From positions 1-64,000 of the forward strand of contig NZ_JAAIXY010000012.1 in the NCBI RefSeq assembly GCF_010894455.1: 64,000 nucleotides of DNA, written 5' to 3'. Position 1 is the stretch's first letter; the number at the start of each line of letters is the position of its first letter. Source of the stretch: Myxococcus eversor (GTDB lineage Bacteria; Myxococcota; Myxococcia; Myxococcales; Myxococcaceae). The translations under genes were made by a program, and so were the position numbers. Below are positions 46,401 through 55,843 of this stretch, piece after piece. A model generated the notes under the pieces. That model saw nothing but the letters and a program-made list of their open reading frames with translations. It was not told the DNA's origin and ran no database searches.

Positions 46401-48833
46401 GCGCGCCTGCGGGTCATGCCAGCCCGCGCGGTTCACCCGCTGCATGGCGATCTGCAGATAGGTCGCGCGGTAGTTGCGCTTCGTCGTGCGCGCCGGACAC
46501 GGGTCCGCGAAGGGCGCGCCGGCCACGGGCTGCCGGCCGTTGACGAGGAACTTCCCGATGCCACCCAACGGGGTGTAGGCGGGGTAGTACTTCAGCGTCT
46601 CCGCGAAGGTGGGGTCATTGTGGAGCGGGACGATGGTCGGCGCGGTGACGCCGGCGGAGCTGGGGAAGTCGCCGGAGTGGAAGGCCATGGCGGCCTGCTC
46701 CGTCGGAGTGCCGGCCTGGGGCAGCAGCTTGATGTTGAGCGCCGTCGGGTCCACGTCGAAGCGTCCCGAGTTGCCGTAGGCCACCGGGCCCACCGCGTTG
46801 GTGACGATGTGGCGCGGCAGGCCGCCGTCGAACTCCAGGTCCAGCGGGGCCTGGGGCGTGCGGCGGCCGGGCATGCCCGGGATGTAGAAGGGATAGCCGG
46901 GGAACGCGGGCCGCGTCCTCAGGCCCGAGGGCGTGCTCACGGTGGTGGCGACGTACGTGGGCATGGGCGGCATGGCCCGGCTGGGGATGGGGATGACGGC
47001 CGGGTTGGGGGTGCCGTTCTTGATCTCCGCGTCGGGCAGCACGCGGTCCTTGGTGCCGGCCTCGAACACGTCATGCACGCGCCACAGCGCCCACATGCCT
47101 TGCGCGAAGTGGGGGTACAGGTGGCAGTGGTGGATGGAGTCGCCCACGGTGAGGTTGCGGTTGCCGGAGCCACCGAAGTTGATGTCGTAGGTGAAGGCCG
47201 AGCCGGGGCTCACGGTCTGCGAGTCCAGGTAGTTGGAGTCCTGGGCGGCGGGGGAGTACTTCCACTGGTGGGCGTGGAGGTGGAAGACGTGGGTCTCCGC
47301 GGGGCCCGCGTGGATGTTGCGGATGCGCACCGGGTCGCCCAGGTAGCTGTGGTGCACGTTGGTCGGGTCGTCCGGATAGAGCGCCGCCACGGCCTTGCCC
47401 GAGGAGTCCTTCTCCACGTTCATCGCCGGGTCGCCGTTGGCCCAGGACTCGAGGAAGAACTCCTCGTACTCGCAGGTGACGCAGTCCTTGGTGGGGCCGA
47501 TCTTCGCGCGGTTGGCGATGAGCTCCGCGCCCAGGCCCGCCACGCCGTAGTTCACCCCGAAGCCGTCGCGGACGCTGTGGAACGTCGGGTTCCACTCCAG
47601 CTCGTCGAAGGCCTGAACTGCCTTGATTTCATCGTGGTAGATGGCGGTGAGCTCGCGGAAGTGGCCCTGGTCGACGGACGTCAGGGTGCCCACCGACGTG
47701 CTCGTGTACCCGGTGATGATGGCCTCCAGGTCGCCGTGGCGGATCTTCCGGTTGGAGTCCAGGATGGCCAGGTGGGGACGGCCGGAGCCATCCACCGCGT
47801 TGTACTGGATGAGGGGCGTGCCGTCCGGGTTGGTGCCGGTGGTGACGGCCTTGAGCACGCCCTCGCTCACCTTGGAGCGATACCAGGTGCTGCCAGGGGG
47901 CTCGACGTTGACGGCGCCGAAGAGGCCCTGCGCGGTGGAGCCGCCGTCGCCCTCGCCGCCGAACGAGGCCCCCATGCTGTGGAAGAAGAAGACGCCCTCG
48001 TGGTCGGCGTACCACACGTAGTCGAACGAGCCGCCGGAGGGCACGAGGCTGCTGGGGTTGTTGCCGACGTTGGCGCCGTCCGAGAAGATGTTCCGGTACT
48101 GCAGGCCCTGGATGTGGATGGAAGCGTGGCGGGTGGCGGGGGAGTTGTCGCGGTGGTCGTTCTCCGCCTCCTTGTCCTCGCCGAGCCAGAACCACCGGCC
48201 GCCCACCGCCTCGCGCTTGATGAGCGATTGGACGGGGTCATACGTGATCGTCCACACCCAGAGGGGCAGGACCTTGCGCAGGAAGCTCAGCGTGGAGGAG
48301 CCGCCCGCCCTGCTCGGGCCGGGTTGGGACTCGTTCGGGCTGGGAATCGCCGAGCGGGTGGGGGCCAGCCAGTTGTGGAACTTCACCTGAAGGCAGTCCC
48401 CCACGTTGGCGCGCAGGGTGAGCGGGCGGGGGCGTTTGTTCGTCTTCAACCGCACGTTGCCGGGGCCCGCGGGCTTGCTCACGCTGATGGGCTCCACGTC
48501 ATCCATCAAGGCGTAGATCATGCCCGTGGGATTGAAGGAGCCCAGCCGGTTGTAGGTGTAGACCTGATCCATCGCGACCACTTCCGCGAAGAGGGTCCGT
48601 CCGCAAGGAGGCTCGGCGACGGCCTGTGGAGAGGAGCCCACCGCCTTCTCCTGCGCGGGCGCCATGGGCTGGTTGGCTGGCGCGGCCTGCGCGGAGGCGT
48701 CGGTGCCCTCGGTTTGGCAGGCGAGGCTGAAGAGCAGCGTGGCGGTCAGGACGGACCGCCCGAGCGTGGGCGCGACCCGGCCTCCGGGGAGGGATTTCCC
48801 CCCCGGGTGTTGTCGTTTCTGGGTTGAAGACAC
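43500..48833 (-). CDS. Giant multicopper oxidase lipoprotein, threefold repeat
   Basis: A 1777-residue lipoprotein (lipobox SLAC, Cys39). It contains three repeats of a two-cupredoxin unit, about 80-600, 780-1230 and 1340-1777. Each has the marks FREF/FREL (391, 1033, 1577) and GDPxxR-type segments (499, 1129, 1663). The only full copper motif is in unit 1: HVFHLHAHQW at 515-524 and HHCHLYPHFAQGM at 568-580, the T1/T2/T3 signature. Units 2 and 3 keep HDHFG and HGMHG, without HCH. Six-domain oxidases include ceruloplasmin-like proteins; substrate may be Mn, Fe, Cu or organics. It is the first gene of the 38.5-48.8 kb cluster. Confidence 0.88.
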   Translation of the reverse strand: MSSTQKRQHPGGKSLPGGRVAPTLGRSVLTATLLFSLACQTEGTDASAQAAPANQPMAPAQEKAVGSSPQAVAEPPCGRTLFAEVVAMDQVYTYNRLGSFNPTGMIYALMDDVEPISVSKPAGPGNVRLKTNKRPRPLTLRANVGDCLQVKFHNWLAPTRSAIPSPNESQPGPSRAGGSSTLSFLRKVLPLWVWTITYDPVQSLIKREAVGGRWFWLGEDKEAENDHRDNSPATRHASIHIQGLQYRNIFSDGANVGNNPSSLVPSGGSFDYVWYADHEGVFFFHSMGASFGGEGDGGSTAQGLFGAVNVEPPGSTWYRSKVSEGVLKAVTTGTNPDGTPLIQYNAVDGSGRPHLAILDSNRKIRHGDLEAIITGYTSTSVGTLTSVDQGHFRELTAIYHDEIKAVQAFDELEWNPTFHSVRDGFGVNYGVAGLGAELIANRAKIGPTKDCVTCEYEEFFLESWANGDPAMNVEKDSSGKAVAALYPDDPTNVHHSYLGDPVRIRNIHAGPAETHVFHLHAHQWKYSPAAQDSNYLDSQTVSPGSAFTYDINFGGSGNRNLTVGDSIHHCHLYPHFAQGMWALWRVHDVFEAGTKDRVLPDAEIKNGTPNPAVIPIPSRAMPPMPTYVATTVSTPSGLRTRPAFPGYPFYIPGMPGRRTPQAPLDLEFDGGLPRHIVTNAVGPVAYGNSGRFDVDPTALNIKLLPQAGTPTEQAAMAFHSGDFPSSAGVTAPTIVPLHNDPTFAETLKYYPAYTPLGGIGKFLVNGRQPVAGAPFADPCPARTTKRNYRATYLQIAMQRVNRAGWHDPQARLMVLNEDVAATQDGKRPPEPFFFRAESGECINFYATNLIPAHLEPDDFQIYTPTDVIGQHIHLVKFDVTAADGAGNGWNYEDGTLSADTVAHRIHLANAAGGAFAADGNVTETGTRVYLTAPASHPRIPRAPGTAQTSVQRWWADPLISPSGKEHPLETVFTHDHFGPSSHQQHGFYGALIVEPKGSKWRDPRTGIYYGSRVADGGPTSWSADIITPNPANSFREFAIAFADYVPLYDECGKPVNPPNYKETSLPWAVDFWATPMPEAISAADPGGMTINYHNEPIPHRISSRISCSDRVQRSGARGDMANVFRSDIHGDPYTPVMYGNPGDNVRIRLIQGSQEEQHSFTLHGNKWLKELYEPDSGYYNAQAIGISEKFEFNLTGGLPQIVGPYETADYMYMSASTGDLWNGMWGILRTTKNRLRGTRTLADVAMLAADENPKLQTVARGAANGEAQAYPPLNILDLPPEAGLQVLDPDKERDSVQDSYEVDETGKPVKLRTVEHVMADREGMIRIDKDMVLKYEELQWFGTKPVKTDSCPKGAPVRIYRVSAIDAKNHIFGKRVVYNDRYKIYDPDAIIFAQDTHLAALKSGARKPEPLILRARAGECVQVILTNRLPSSTLPKTNIWAHHSAITPRFNVNQVRMSNHVSLHPQLVNYDVNVDDGANVGLNAVQTVPPGGARTYRWFAGEFKSSPLGTPFPLSRRTSMEFGIVNLRNMADVVNHGMHGAIGALIIEPTDASWSTDPGTEAQAYVSYTKADGKPETFREFVALFQDDLGLHSDDSTFWDTDGLSSYTALRNTSGIDDSQDTGQKGFNYRTEPLWARLGLPPQTSPDIINDRDLRDILSSSVHGDPATPVFLAKVGDPLRWRFGHPSGHSRQHAISMHGAEWRRNPWAAGTQSRVMGPNATSPIISTQGGASVMQSYTMIPEYGAGGASSIKGDYMYRDHASFLWSGGGLWGVYRVQ

Positions 48834-49241
48834 ACGTCCCCCTGCGTCGCCTCCAGTGGAGGCGATTCCATGATTAGTCCGTCAGGAATGCTTTGCGTGT
48901 TTCTGAGATCTCTCTAATGAAACACAGACATACGGTCCGTGGTCCTGATGTCTCACTATGGGGGCCTGCGACCGGAAGTAAACACTCCGCGTAAGCGTCC
49001 GTACTCGCGACACTTCCCTCACACTGCGTGAGGTTGTCTGAGAGTTTTCAAAGGAACCCGGAGGAGAGCGTCAAGCTGGAGTTCAACGGAAGCACGGGAA
49101 TTTCCTGAGTTTTCCTGGGGTGGGAAATACCCCGGGTCTTGCAAATTGCTACGCTGCTGTTGAAATTTTGCCGATTGAAAGATGGGCGCCGGTTGTAGGA
49201 TTCAGGACCCCGCAGGTCTGCCACTCCGGAGCGTCCCCTTC
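48834..49241. other. 408-base divergent promoter region, no gene
   Basis: Between the multicopper oxidase and the amidohydrolase there is no credible gene. The DNA is clearly AT-richer than its surroundings, with runs such as GAGATCTCTCTAATGAAACA and GAGTTTTCAAAGG, as expected for two divergent promoters. It contains an inverted repeat at 49017-49033 and an arm pair GGGGT/ACCCC at about 49113-49128. Confidence 0.6.
49017..49033. promoter_or_regulatory. Inverted repeat in the oxidase/amidohydrolase promoter region
   Basis: CCTCAC-actgc-GTGAGG is a perfect 6+5+6 dyad. It may bind a regulator of one of the two divergent genes, or be a hairpin. No known site was recognised. Confidence 0.35.
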
Positions 49242-52200
49242 ATGTCCTGGTCCTTTCGCCAACTGCTGGCGCCGCTCGCGGCGCTACTCCTGGTCGTCTC
49301 CGCTTGCGGTGATGACGACCCCGTCCCCAACAATCCCGTCTGTGGAAACGGCACCGTCGAGAGCGGCGAGCGCTGTGACGACGGCAACAGGACGAACGGG
49401 GATGGATGTGAGAACACCTGCCAGTTGACGCCTGACGCGGGCGTGCCGGATTCGGGCGTACCGGATGCCGGCCCCGTGGATCCGGACGCTGGCCCGGTGG
49501 AGACGGATGGCGGTCCTGTCGAGACGGATGGCGGTCCTGTCGAGACCGACGCTGGCCCCGTGGAGACGGATGGCGGCCCTGTCGAGACGGATGCTGGCAC
49601 CACGGACGCGGGCCCTGGTGAGGCGGACGCGGGCACCACGGACGCGGGTCCTGGTGAGACGGACGCGGGCACCACGGACGCGGGTCCTGGTGAGACGGAT
49701 GCGGGCACCACGGACGCGGGCCCTGGTGAGACGGACGCGGGCACCACGGACGCCGGTCCTGGTGAGGCGGATGCGGGCACCACGGACGCGGGTCCTGGTG
49801 AGACGGATGCGGGCACCACGGACGCGGGTCCGGGTGAGACGGACGCGGGCACCACGGACGCCGGTTCTGGCGAGCCGGACGCGGGCACTGGAAGCGATGC
49901 CGGCACGGACGCTGGCACGGGTGAGACCGTGGTGATGTGCCCCGCGGCGAACCTGCCGCCTCCTCCGACGGGCGCCTGCACGGTGGAGTCGGGCGGCGCG
50001 GCGAAGCTGTTCACGGGCATCATCCTGGCGCCGGACAAGATCTACCAGGGTGGGCAGATGCTGGTGGACTCCGCGGGCACCATCCAGTGCGTGAGCTGTG
50101 ATTGCTCCCAGACGCCGGGCGCGTCCACGGCCACTCGCGTGACGTGTCCTCAGTCGGTGGTGTCGCCAGGTCTCATCAACTCGCATGACCACATCACGTT
50201 CCAGGCCGCGCCCTACGTGGCGACGGGCGCGTCGGTGGAGGAGCGCTACGAGCACCGTCACGACTGGCGCGTGGGCAACAACGGCCACACGCTCGTCTCC
50301 TCCGGTGGGTCGACGGGCGCGGATGGGATCCGCTGGGGCGAGCTGCGCCAGGTCATGGCGGGCACCACGTCCGTCGCCGGCTCGGGTGGAGCCAAGGGCC
50401 TGTTGCGCAACCTGGACGCGCCCAACGTGTCCGAAACGGCCAGCAACCAGGAAGGCCTGGGGGCGGGCTCGGGCGCGAACTACGAGACGTTCCCCCTGAG
50501 CGACAGCAACGGTCGCGAGCTGGCGAGCGGCTGCGGCTACGCGGGAATCGACACGCCGGCGGCCATCCCGGCCGCCTCGGCCTACCTGCCGCACATCGCC
50601 GAGGGAATCGAGGCTACCGCGCGCAACGAGTTCCTCTGCCTCTCCGGTCAGCAGGCCGGTGGTCAGGACATCCTCGGCCCGCGCACGGCCATCATCCATG
50701 GCATCGGGCTGCGCGCCTCCGACATCTCCATGATTTCGGGCAAGGGCACCAGCCTCGTCTGGTCGCCGCGTTCCAACGTCGGCCTGTATGGCGATACCGC
50801 CGCCGTGCCGCTCTACAAGTCCCTGGGCGTGAACATCGCGCTGGGCACCGACTGGCTGCGCTCCGGCTCCATGAACATCCTGCGCGAGCTGCGCTGCGCG
50901 GACGCGCTGGACACCGACTACTTCAACAACACGCTGACCGACGCTGAGACGTGGGCGATGGTGACGGGCAACGCGGCCCACGCGTTCCAGGCCACGAACA
51001 CGGGCGCGCTGGCGCCGGGCAAGGTGGCGGACGTGGCCATCTTCCGGCTCAACGGCCACCTGGATTCGCCGTACCGCGCCGTCATCATGGCGGAGCCGGC
51101 GGACGTGGTGCTGACGATGCGCGGCGGCAAGGCGCTCTTTGGCGAGTCGGCGGTGGTCTCCGCCCTGGGCGGCACGGGCTGCGACACGCTGGACGTCTGC
51201 GGCGCGCCGCGCTCGGTGTGCCTCCAGTCGGAGCTCGGCATTTCGCTGTCCACGCTGTCCTCGCGCAACAACAGCGCGTACCCGCTGTTCTCCTGCACCA
51301 CGCCGGCGAACGAGCCGGTGTGCGAGCCCCGCCGTGCCTCCACGGACTCGCGCTTCCCGGCCTCCGTGACGGGCTCCACCGCCTACTCGGGTGACCCCAC
51401 CGGCACCGACGTGGACGGCGACGGAATCGCCGACGCGCAGGACAACTGCCCGTCTGTCTTCAACCCGGTGCGCCCGATGGACCAGGGCATCCAGCGGGAC
51501 GAGGACGGCGACGGCGTGGGTGATGCGTGCGACGTGTGCCCGCTCAACGCGAACACCACGCTGTGCGCCCGGCCCAACCCGAACGACTCGGACGCCGACG
51601 GCGTCATCAACGCCGTGGACAACTGCCCCAGCGTGCCCAACCCCGACCAGGCCGACGCGGATGGCGACGGTCGTGGCGATGTCTGTGACATCTGCCCCGC
51701 GCCCAACCCGGGCGACGCCGCGTGCCCGCTGTCCATCTACGAGGTGAAGACGCCGGCTCCGGGCGGAGGCTCCGCGTGGCTGGGCCAGCGCGTGGGCTTC
51801 TCCAACGTCACCGTCACCGGCGTGGGGACGACGGGCTACTTCGTCCAGGTCAACCCGTTGGACCAGGGCTACCAGGGCGCGGACTACTCCGGTGTCTTCG
51901 TCTTCACCCGTACCGCGCCGCCGAGCGACGTGGTGGCGGGCGTGCGCGTGAATGTGAGCGGCACGGTGGCCAACTACTTCGGGCAGCTGCAGATCTCCAC
52001 GCCCACGACGGCGGTCGTCAGCCAGGGCAGCACGCTGCCGACGCCTCAGGTGGTGACGCCCCTGGAGATCGCCACGGGTGGCCTGCGCGCCGGTCCGCTG
52101 GAAGGCGTGCTGGTGCGCGTGTCGCAGGTGAACGTGACGAGCATCGCGCCTCCCGTGGGCGGCGGCGACACCGCGCCCACCGGTGAGTTCGAGGTGAACG

Positions 52201-53537
52201 GCTCGCTGCGCATCAACGACTACCTGTACGCGTTCCCGCTGCCGGCGCTGGGGGCCCAGTTCTTCTCCATCACCGGCGTGCTGGAGCTGCGCAACGACCA
52301 CTCGAAGATCGAGCCGCGCTCCGCCGCGGACCTGGTGCCCGCGGGCGCGGCCGAGGCGACGCTGTCCTCGCTGTCTCCCACGGGCGGTTTCGTTCGCTCG
52401 GGCTTCAGCGGGCCGACGTTCCCCGAGCCGCTGACGGTGACGCTCAGCGGCCCGGCGCTCCAGGACACGGTGGTGACGGTGTCGTCGTCCAGCCCCGCCG
52501 TCTCCGTGGACGGTGGGCAGGTGGTGATTCCCGCGGGCGAGCGCTCCGCGATGGTCATCCTGAGCGCCGACGCGTCGCAGGACCCGGGTGTGCAGAAGGT
52601 CACGTTGACGGCCAGCCTGGGCGGTGTGACGCGTGATGCCCAGGTGAAGGTGCTGGCCGCGGATCAGCCGGCGGCGCTGGAGCAGCTCTCTCCTGAAATC
52701 GCCGTGGTGGCGGGTGGCTCCTCGTTCGCCTTCACGGTGACGCTGGATGTGCCTCCGGCGGTGGACACGGTGGTGTCGGTGTCGGTTCAGCCCGCGAACC
52801 TGGGAGCGGTTCCGGCCCAGGTGACGGTGCTGGCCAACACGCTGTCCGCCAAGTTCGACCTGGTCGCGGCCAACGTCAGCGGCGAGGGCCTGGTCGTTGC
52901 CACGCTGGGCGGCTGGTCGGCGTCGGCGCAGCTTCGCGTGACGGCCGCGCCCACGGGCGCCAACCACGTCGTCATCAGCGAGGTGGCTCCGCAGGGCCCG
53001 AGCAACGCGAGCGACGAGTTCATCGAGCTGTTCAACCCCACCGCCACCGCGGTGGACCTGTCCGGCTGGAAGGTCCAGTACAAGAGCGCGACAGGCACCA
53101 TCTACCAGTCCGTCTCGCTGCCGGCGGGCGCAACCATCCAGCCTCGCGGTTTCTACCTCGTGGTACACCAGCTCTACTCGGGCTCCGTGAGCGGGGATGC
53201 GAGCTGGGGCACGGTCTTCTCCATGCAGGCCAGCGCCAATGGCGGCGGCAACGTGCGCATCGGCCCTCCGGCGCTGAACACTGGGCTGAATGACCCGAAC
53301 ACGGTGGATGCCCTTGGCTACGGCACCGGCAATGCCCCCGAAGGCACTGCCTTCCCGACCATCCCGGCGGCGGCGGGGAGCTACGAGCGCAAGGCGTCCA
53401 TCTCCTCCACGGCGGCGACCATGCAGGGTGGCTCGGACGCGACGGCTGGCAACGGGTATGACTCGCAGGACAACGCGTCCGACTTCATCCTCAGGACGAC
53501 GCGTCAGCCCCAGAACTCCTCCAGCGCCACGGAGTAG
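49242..53537 (+). CDS. Large surface lipoprotein with amidohydrolase, thrombospondin-3, OB and lamin-tail domains
   Basis: A 1431-residue lipoprotein (MSWSFRQLLAPLAALLLVVS, Cys in VSAC). In order: a cysteine-rich DUF4215-type motif (CGNGTVESGERCDDGN); Asp/Gly/Thr repeats (about 85-215); a metal amidohydrolase domain from about 300 with PGLINSHDHI, EHRHDWR, IIHGIGL and GTDWLRSGS; calcium-binding thrombospondin-3 repeats (about 723-826, DxDGDGxxDxxDNCP); an OB-type domain; Ig-like segments; and a lamin-tail domain (about 1242-1320, ISEVAPQG, FIELFNPTA). It is probably exposed on the cell surface or secreted. The ATG at 49242 follows CGGAG; an ATG 60 bases upstream is less likely. Substrate unknown. 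Confidence 0.88.
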   Translation: MSWSFRQLLAPLAALLLVVSACGDDDPVPNNPVCGNGTVESGERCDDGNRTNGDGCENTCQLTPDAGVPDSGVPDAGPVDPDAGPVETDGGPVETDGGPVETDAGPVETDGGPVETDAGTTDAGPGEADAGTTDAGPGETDAGTTDAGPGETDAGTTDAGPGETDAGTTDAGPGEADAGTTDAGPGETDAGTTDAGPGETDAGTTDAGSGEPDAGTGSDAGTDAGTGETVVMCPAANLPPPPTGACTVESGGAAKLFTGIILAPDKIYQGGQMLVDSAGTIQCVSCDCSQTPGASTATRVTCPQSVVSPGLINSHDHITFQAAPYVATGASVEERYEHRHDWRVGNNGHTLVSSGGSTGADGIRWGELRQVMAGTTSVAGSGGAKGLLRNLDAPNVSETASNQEGLGAGSGANYETFPLSDSNGRELASGCGYAGIDTPAAIPAASAYLPHIAEGIEATARNEFLCLSGQQAGGQDILGPRTAIIHGIGLRASDISMISGKGTSLVWSPRSNVGLYGDTAAVPLYKSLGVNIALGTDWLRSGSMNILRELRCADALDTDYFNNTLTDAETWAMVTGNAAHAFQATNTGALAPGKVADVAIFRLNGHLDSPYRAVIMAEPADVVLTMRGGKALFGESAVVSALGGTGCDTLDVCGAPRSVCLQSELGISLSTLSSRNNSAYPLFSCTTPANEPVCEPRRASTDSRFPASVTGSTAYSGDPTGTDVDGDGIADAQDNCPSVFNPVRPMDQGIQRDEDGDGVGDACDVCPLNANTTLCARPNPNDSDADGVINAVDNCPSVPNPDQADADGDGRGDVCDICPAPNPGDAACPLSIYEVKTPAPGGGSAWLGQRVGFSNVTVTGVGTTGYFVQVNPLDQGYQGADYSGVFVFTRTAPPSDVVAGVRVNVSGTVANYFGQLQISTPTTAVVSQGSTLPTPQVVTPLEIATGGLRAGPLEGVLVRVSQVNVTSIAPPVGGGDTAPTGEFEVNGSLRINDYLYAFPLPALGAQFFSITGVLELRNDHSKIEPRSAADLVPAGAAEATLSSLSPTGGFVRSGFSGPTFPEPLTVTLSGPALQDTVVTVSSSSPAVSVDGGQVVIPAGERSAMVILSADASQDPGVQKVTLTASLGGVTRDAQVKVLAADQPAALEQLSPEIAVVAGGSSFAFTVTLDVPPAVDTVVSVSVQPANLGAVPAQVTVLANTLSAKFDLVAANVSGEGLVVATLGGWSASAQLRVTAAPTGANHVVISEVAPQGPSNASDEFIELFNPTATAVDLSGWKVQYKSATGTIYQSVSLPAGATIQPRGFYLVVHQLYSGSVSGDASWGTVFSMQASANGGGNVRIGPPALNTGLNDPNTVDALGYGTGNAPEGTAFPTIPAAAGSYERKASISSTAATMQGGSDATAGNGYDSQDNASDFILRTTRQPQNSSSATE
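49497..49598 (+). repeat. 21-base coding repeat, five copies (last one short)
   Basis: Units of 21 bases encode VETDGGP or VETDAGP four times, with a fifth unit of 18 bases. They lie at the start of the lipoprotein's spacer and lead into the 36-base repeats. Confidence 0.8.
49599..49886 (+). repeat. 36-base coding minisatellite, eight copies
   Basis: Eight units of 36 bases encode TTDAGPGETDAG, with variants GEADAG and, in the last unit, GSGEPDAG. Third-position changes (GCG/GCC, GAC/GAT) distinguish the units. The array is in frame, so copy-number change would lengthen the stalk without breaking the protein. Confidence 0.88.
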
Positions 53538-53553
53538 TTGACGGCAACCCCCG

Positions 53554-53583
53554 GCCCCTACCGGTCTGTGAACCGGTAGGGGC
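53554..53583 (+). terminator. Hairpin after the amidohydrolase gene
   Basis: GCCCCTACCGGT and ACCGGTAGGGGC form a perfect 12-base stem with a 6-base loop, 17 bases after the stop. It is followed by TGGAAAACCC, with no T-run, so termination is probable but not classical. Confidence 0.65.
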
Positions 53584-53593
53584 TGGAAAACCC

Positions 53594-53607
53594 GGCCCGG
53601 CCGGGCC
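53594..53607. repeat. 14-base palindrome just upstream of the exonuclease gene
   Basis: GGCCCGGCCGGGCC is perfectly self-complementary and lies 6 bases before the GTG start, where a ribosome site would be. It could hinder initiation or be an operator. Confidence 0.5.
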
Positions 53608-53613
53608 ATAAGC

Positions 53614-54402
<789 letters not shown>

Positions 54403-54420
54403 CGATTTCTCGAGGCTCTC

Positions 54421-55194
54421 ATGAACGCACTGCTCTCCATCTGGACGTGGGTCGAGATTGGAATCGTCGCGCTGGTCGGTTTCTTCGTTCAGCTCGTCAT
54501 CGCCATCTTCACGCTGCCGTTCGACAAGACGCGCTACGCCACGGGCCGGTGCTTCCGGCTGGTGGGCGTCACCGCCGCGAAGCTGACGCCGTACTGGCGC
54601 TTCCGCGTGCACGGCACGGTGCCGGACCACGTGGCCCCCAACACGGTGGTGGTGAGCAACCACGAGTCCAACGCGGACCCGTTCCTCATCTCCCATCTGC
54701 CCTGGGAGATGAAGTGGCTGGGCAAGGCCAACCTCTTCAAGATTCCCGTCGTCGGGTGGATGATGAGCATCGCCGGCGACATCCCCGTGCACCGGGGAGA
54801 CCGCGAGTCCGCCACGGGCGCCATGGCGCGCTGCAAGGAGTGGATGGAGAAGGGGATGCCGGTGATGATCTTCCCGGAGGGCACGCGCTCGAAGACGGAC
54901 GAGCTGTTGCCCTTCAAGGACGGCGCGTTCCGGCTGGCCATCGAGCGTCAGGCGGACGTGCTGCCGCTGGCGGTGAGCGGGACGCGCAAGGCGTTGCCGA
55001 AGCACTCGTGGCGCTTCTCCACCTCGCGCGGCCTGGTGACGGTGGGCACGCCCATCTCCACCAAGGGCATGACGATGGATGACCTGGAGAAGCTCAAGAC
55101 GCTGGCGCGCGAGCAGATCCTCTCGCTGCGCGCCTCGCTCCAGCCGTTGACCCGGGACCCGGACTCCGCCCCGGAGCCGGTCAGCGCCGCGTAG
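54421..55194 (+). CDS. plsC: 1-acyl-sn-glycerol-3-phosphate acyltransferase
   Basis: A 257-residue membrane-bound acyltransferase. A hydrophobic N-terminus (EIGIVALVGFFVQLVIAIFT) is followed by the catalytic NHESNAD (H-x4-D), the substrate motif FPEGTRS, GKANLFKIPVVGWMM and VHRGDRES. It makes phosphatidic acid in phospholipid synthesis at the inner membrane. Length and motifs are normal. The ATG has CGAGG 8 bases upstream. It converges with the polymer-forming-type gene. Confidence 0.92.
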   Translation: MNALLSIWTWVEIGIVALVGFFVQLVIAIFTLPFDKTRYATGRCFRLVGVTAAKLTPYWRFRVHGTVPDHVAPNTVVVSNHESNADPFLISHLPWEMKWLGKANLFKIPVVGWMMSIAGDIPVHRGDRESATGAMARCKEWMEKGMPVMIFPEGTRSKTDELLPFKDGAFRLAIERQADVLPLAVSGTRKALPKHSWRFSTSRGLVTVGTPISTKGMTMDDLEKLKTLAREQILSLRASLQPLTRDPDSAPEPVSAA

Positions 55195-55224
55195 CACCTC
55201 GCGCGGGCTGGGGAGGGACGTCGC

Positions 55225-55788
55225 TCAGACGTCCTTGTCGTCCTTGTGGCCGCCGCCGTGGTCGTCGTCGTTGTCGTCCTCGTCGATGATGTGGCAGCCC
55301 GTCTCTTCCTCCAGCGCGTCCTCGATGAAGCCGCGCAGCAGGTCCTTGCCGCCAATCTCGAAGGACAGGCTGATTCGGTCGCCTTCGATGGCGCCGTCCT
55401 TGTCCACGGTGAGCTTTCCGCCCAGGGCCACGGCGCTGCCGTCCACGCGCGCGCCGTTGTGCACGCGGACCTCCCCGCCCAGGGAGACGGCGTCCCCCGT
55501 CACGCGGGCACCGGACTCGACGATGACCCGGCCCCGGATGGCGACGGCGTCTTCGACCTTGGCGCCCTTGCGGATGATGACGTTGCCGTCCACGGCGACC
55601 GCGTCCGTCACCTTGTCCCCGGCCTCGATGACGAGGTCCGTGCCCTGCACGGCGCGGCTGCCGTCCTTGCCGTTGGCGGCGCAGACGACCTTGATGCCGT
55701 TGGCCTTCTTGGCGGAGTCATCCCCCGCGAAGGCCGGGAAGGCGAGGGTGGCGGCGAGGGCCAGGGTAGGCAGCAGTGGTGCGCGCAT
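55225..55788 (-). CDS. Exported protein with hexapeptide-like polymer-forming repeats
   Basis: A 187-residue protein with signal peptide MRAPLLPTLALAATLAFPAF. The mature region repeats a short beta-helix unit (VDGNVIIRKGAKVEDAVAIR, GRVIVESGARVTGDAVSLGG, EVRVHNGARVDGSAVALGG), as in bactofilin-like polymer-forming domains. It ends in an acidic His/Asp/Gly tail (EDDNDDDHGGGHKDD) that could bind metal. The ATG has AGGAG upstream; 63 further open codons to the right are rejected. It is probably periplasmic. A related repeat is in the gene at the right edge. Confidence 0.75.
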   Translation of the reverse strand: MRAPLLPTLALAATLAFPAFAGDDSAKKANGIKVVCAANGKDGSRAVQGTDLVIEAGDKVTDAVAVDGNVIIRKGAKVEDAVAIRGRVIVESGARVTGDAVSLGGEVRVHNGARVDGSAVALGGKLTVDKDGAIEGDRISLSFEIGGKDLLRGFIEDALEEETGCHIIDEDDNDDDHGGGHKDDKDV

Positions 55789-55843
55789 GGCGGGCTCCTG
55801 AGGCATCCGAGTTGAGAGGCCTACGGACGGGAGCTCGCACCGA

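Noticed and set aside
45906..48827. A 973-residue plus-strand frame opposite the multicopper oxidase
   Set aside because: Val/Arg/Gly-biased shadow of the oxidase, without motifs.
49130..49150. Possible sigma-54 promoter (GGGTCTTGCAAATTGC)
   Set aside because: The GG-to-GC spacing is 11 or 12, not the required 10.
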